In this document: positions 62,846 to 64,000 of the stretch, one piece after another
Layout of the letters: each line of letters begins with the position of its first letter
Numbering within the stretch: position 1 is the stretch's first letter
Assembly: GCA_002415785.1 (NCBI GenBank)
Contig: DIAJ01000027.1
Span: forward strand, 112,113 to 176,112
Direction: 5' to 3'
DNA: 64,000 bases
Origin: Flavobacteriales bacterium UBA5081
GTDB lineage: Bacteria > Bacteroidota > Bacteroidia > Flavobacteriales_E > Vicingaceae
Program-made: the position numbers and the translations under genes
Notes under the pieces: model-generated
Databases searched by the model: none
The model's input: the letters and a program-made list of their open reading frames with translations, nothing else
Told to the model about the DNA's origin: nothing

Positions 62846-63910
62846 ATGAAAAAGATAAAATTACTCCTTCCGCTTTTGTTAATCAGTGCCTTATGGGCTT
62901 GCAAGGATGATGAGAATAAAGATGATCAAGACATTCAGTTTGACCAAGCTGCTTTTTTATCTAATCTTTCTGCTGAGGTAATTTTACCCAACTACCTTGA
63001 GTTAAATAATGCTGTAAACGACTTGAGTGAATCTGTGGATACTTTAGTTTTTCGCAAGTCAAAATCGGATTTAGATAAAGTACAAACCAAACTAAAAACC
63101 GCTTATTTGGCTTGGCAAAAAGTAAGTTTTTTAGAATTTGGTCCGGCAATGACCGTTGGACTAAGGGCAAACCTCAATACTTTTCCTACAGATACAACTG
63201 AAATAGAAGCTAAAATTGCCCAAAATGAAACAAATATGGATTTGCTTTCAATGAGCGACAAAAAGGGCTTTCCGGCATTAGATTATTTATTAAACCATAC
63301 TTCCGACAGCCTTATTCTAGCTGAATTAAACAACAATCGAATAAACTATTTAAATGCGGTTGTTCAAGATTTAAAAAACAAAGCCAATACGGTTTATGGA
63401 GAGTGGTCTGCTGAATATCAGTCTACCTTCAACAGCAGTTTGGGAACGGATGTGGGAAGCTCTACCGGACAATTAATCAACGCGCTCAACCAACATTACG
63501 AACGCAACTTTCGAGATGGAAAAATCGGCATTCCAATCGGTGTTCGTTCTTCGGGAATTCCACGTCCGGAAGATTCAGAAGCGCTTTACGGCGGCTACTC
63601 CATCGAATTGGCCGTTGCCAACTTTGAAGCCATGAAAACCTTCTATAAAGGAAAAGACGGCTTAGGATTAGACGATTATTTGAAAAGTGCAGATGCAGCT
63701 AATTTAGATCAAACCATTCAAAACCAAATGGTGAGCATCGACAGCAAACTCAATGCGCTCAACGATCCGCTCCCTGCTGAGATTCAAAACAACGAGCAAG
63801 CATTAAGAGATTGCTATCAAGAAATTCAAAAGTTAATTGTCTATTGGAAAGTGGACATGCCTTCGCGCTTGGGCGTTTTGATCACCTATCAAGACAATGA
63901 TGGCGATTAA
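62846..63910 (+). CDS. Imelysin-family lipoprotein
   Basis: A 354-residue lipoprotein (lipobox ALWAC, Cys19, then an Asp/Glu/Lys linker). It has the imelysin two-bundle helical pattern: LKTAYLAWQKVSFLEFGP, the motif region KKGFPALDYLL and the C-terminal MPSRLGVLITYQDNDGD. In peptidase M75 relatives such as IrpA/EfeO the motif is GxHxxE; here it reads G-F-P-A-L-D, so metal coordination at that site is altered. A role in iron uptake with the preceding DUF4856 protein is likely but unproven. Confidence 0.9.
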   Translation: MKKIKLLLPLLLISALWACKDDENKDDQDIQFDQAAFLSNLSAEVILPNYLELNNAVNDLSESVDTLVFRKSKSDLDKVQTKLKTAYLAWQKVSFLEFGPAMTVGLRANLNTFPTDTTEIEAKIAQNETNMDLLSMSDKKGFPALDYLLNHTSDSLILAELNNNRINYLNAVVQDLKNKANTVYGEWSAEYQSTFNSSLGTDVGSSTGQLINALNQHYERNFRDGKIGIPIGVRSSGIPRPEDSEALYGGYSIELAVANFEAMKTFYKGKDGLGLDDYLKSADAANLDQTIQNQMVSIDSKLNALNDPLPAEIQNNEQALRDCYQEIQKLIVYWKVDMPSRLGVLITYQDNDGD

Positions 63911-64000
63911 AAACTAAATTGAATGTTCAAAATAGCACCTAAAAACTGTTTTAAATAAAATGTTGAATCGTTTATTAAAAGGATGGCCATTTTCATAATT

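Noticed and set aside
63911..64000. Possible start of a new gene at the right edge (ATG at 63960)
   Set aside because: The frame closes after 12 codons, and no other frame gives a credible start; nothing is called in the last 90 bases.

Overview
The window is AT-rich chromosomal DNA from a Bacteroidota bacterium, most likely a marine, carotenoid-pigmented member of the Flavobacteriales. The phylum is clear from three things: two proteins end in a type IX secretion (Por/T9SS) C-terminal sorting domain, gldH is present, and genes are preceded by TAnnTTTG boxes (the Bacteroidota -7 element, sometimes with TTTG about 19 bases upstream) rather than Shine-Dalgarno sequences. Ranks below order are a guess. 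No rRNA, tRNA, CRISPR array or intact transposon was seen.

Layout. 1-5.5 kb: the start of an adhesin-like gene, metG, an EamA transporter, and a divergent SDR/SRPBCC pair. 5.5-7.3 kb: a T9SS-secreted protein. 7.3-12.6 kb: a light-response cluster of photolyase, crtB, crtI, an ECF-type sigma factor and a CarH-like B12-binding MerR regulator. 12.7-23.6 kb: housekeeping genes (uvrC, gpsA, lysS, holB, a PSP1-domain gene, gldH, a class A penicillin-binding protein). Here gpsA and lysS are bracketed by inverted copies of an intergenic repeat. 23.6-26.6 kb: scoA and scoB, split by an unrelated lipoprotein gene.

26.7-44.5 kb: a very AT-rich surface-glycan island. It holds two paralogous membrane-anchored arylsulfotransferase-like propellers, a PAPS-type sulfotransferase with a 46-residue membrane protein, several glycosyltransferases (one a GT2/GT-C fusion), a glycosidase-like lipoprotein, two methyltransferases, a polyprenyl-phosphate phosphoribosyltransferase with a HAD phosphatase, and a tandem pair of GT-C-like membrane proteins. 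crtZ follows at 44.6 kb.

45.8-49.8 kb: a 1301-residue T9SS adhesin with eleven exactly 76-residue SprB-type repeats. 49.9-53.7 kb: an outer-membrane protein and a DUF2306-like membrane protein, whose C-terminal half is duplicated on the far side of an ArsR/luciferase-like-monooxygenase pair. 53.8-61.4 kb: a GbsR/MarR regulator, a TolC-adaptor-RND efflux operon, a beta-barrel protein and a TetR regulator. 61.6-63.9 kb: a DUF4856/imelysin pair behind a promoter with a palindromic operator.

The most notable signals are the sulfotransferase/ASST/small-protein module, the polyprenyl-phospho-pentose genes beside GT-C proteins, five promoters whose -7 box lies only 4-6 bases before the start codon (probable leaderless mRNAs), two matching operators at the GbsR/efflux locus, and the clustered light-response genes. 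All functional statements come from reading the sequence and remembered family features. No database search was run.
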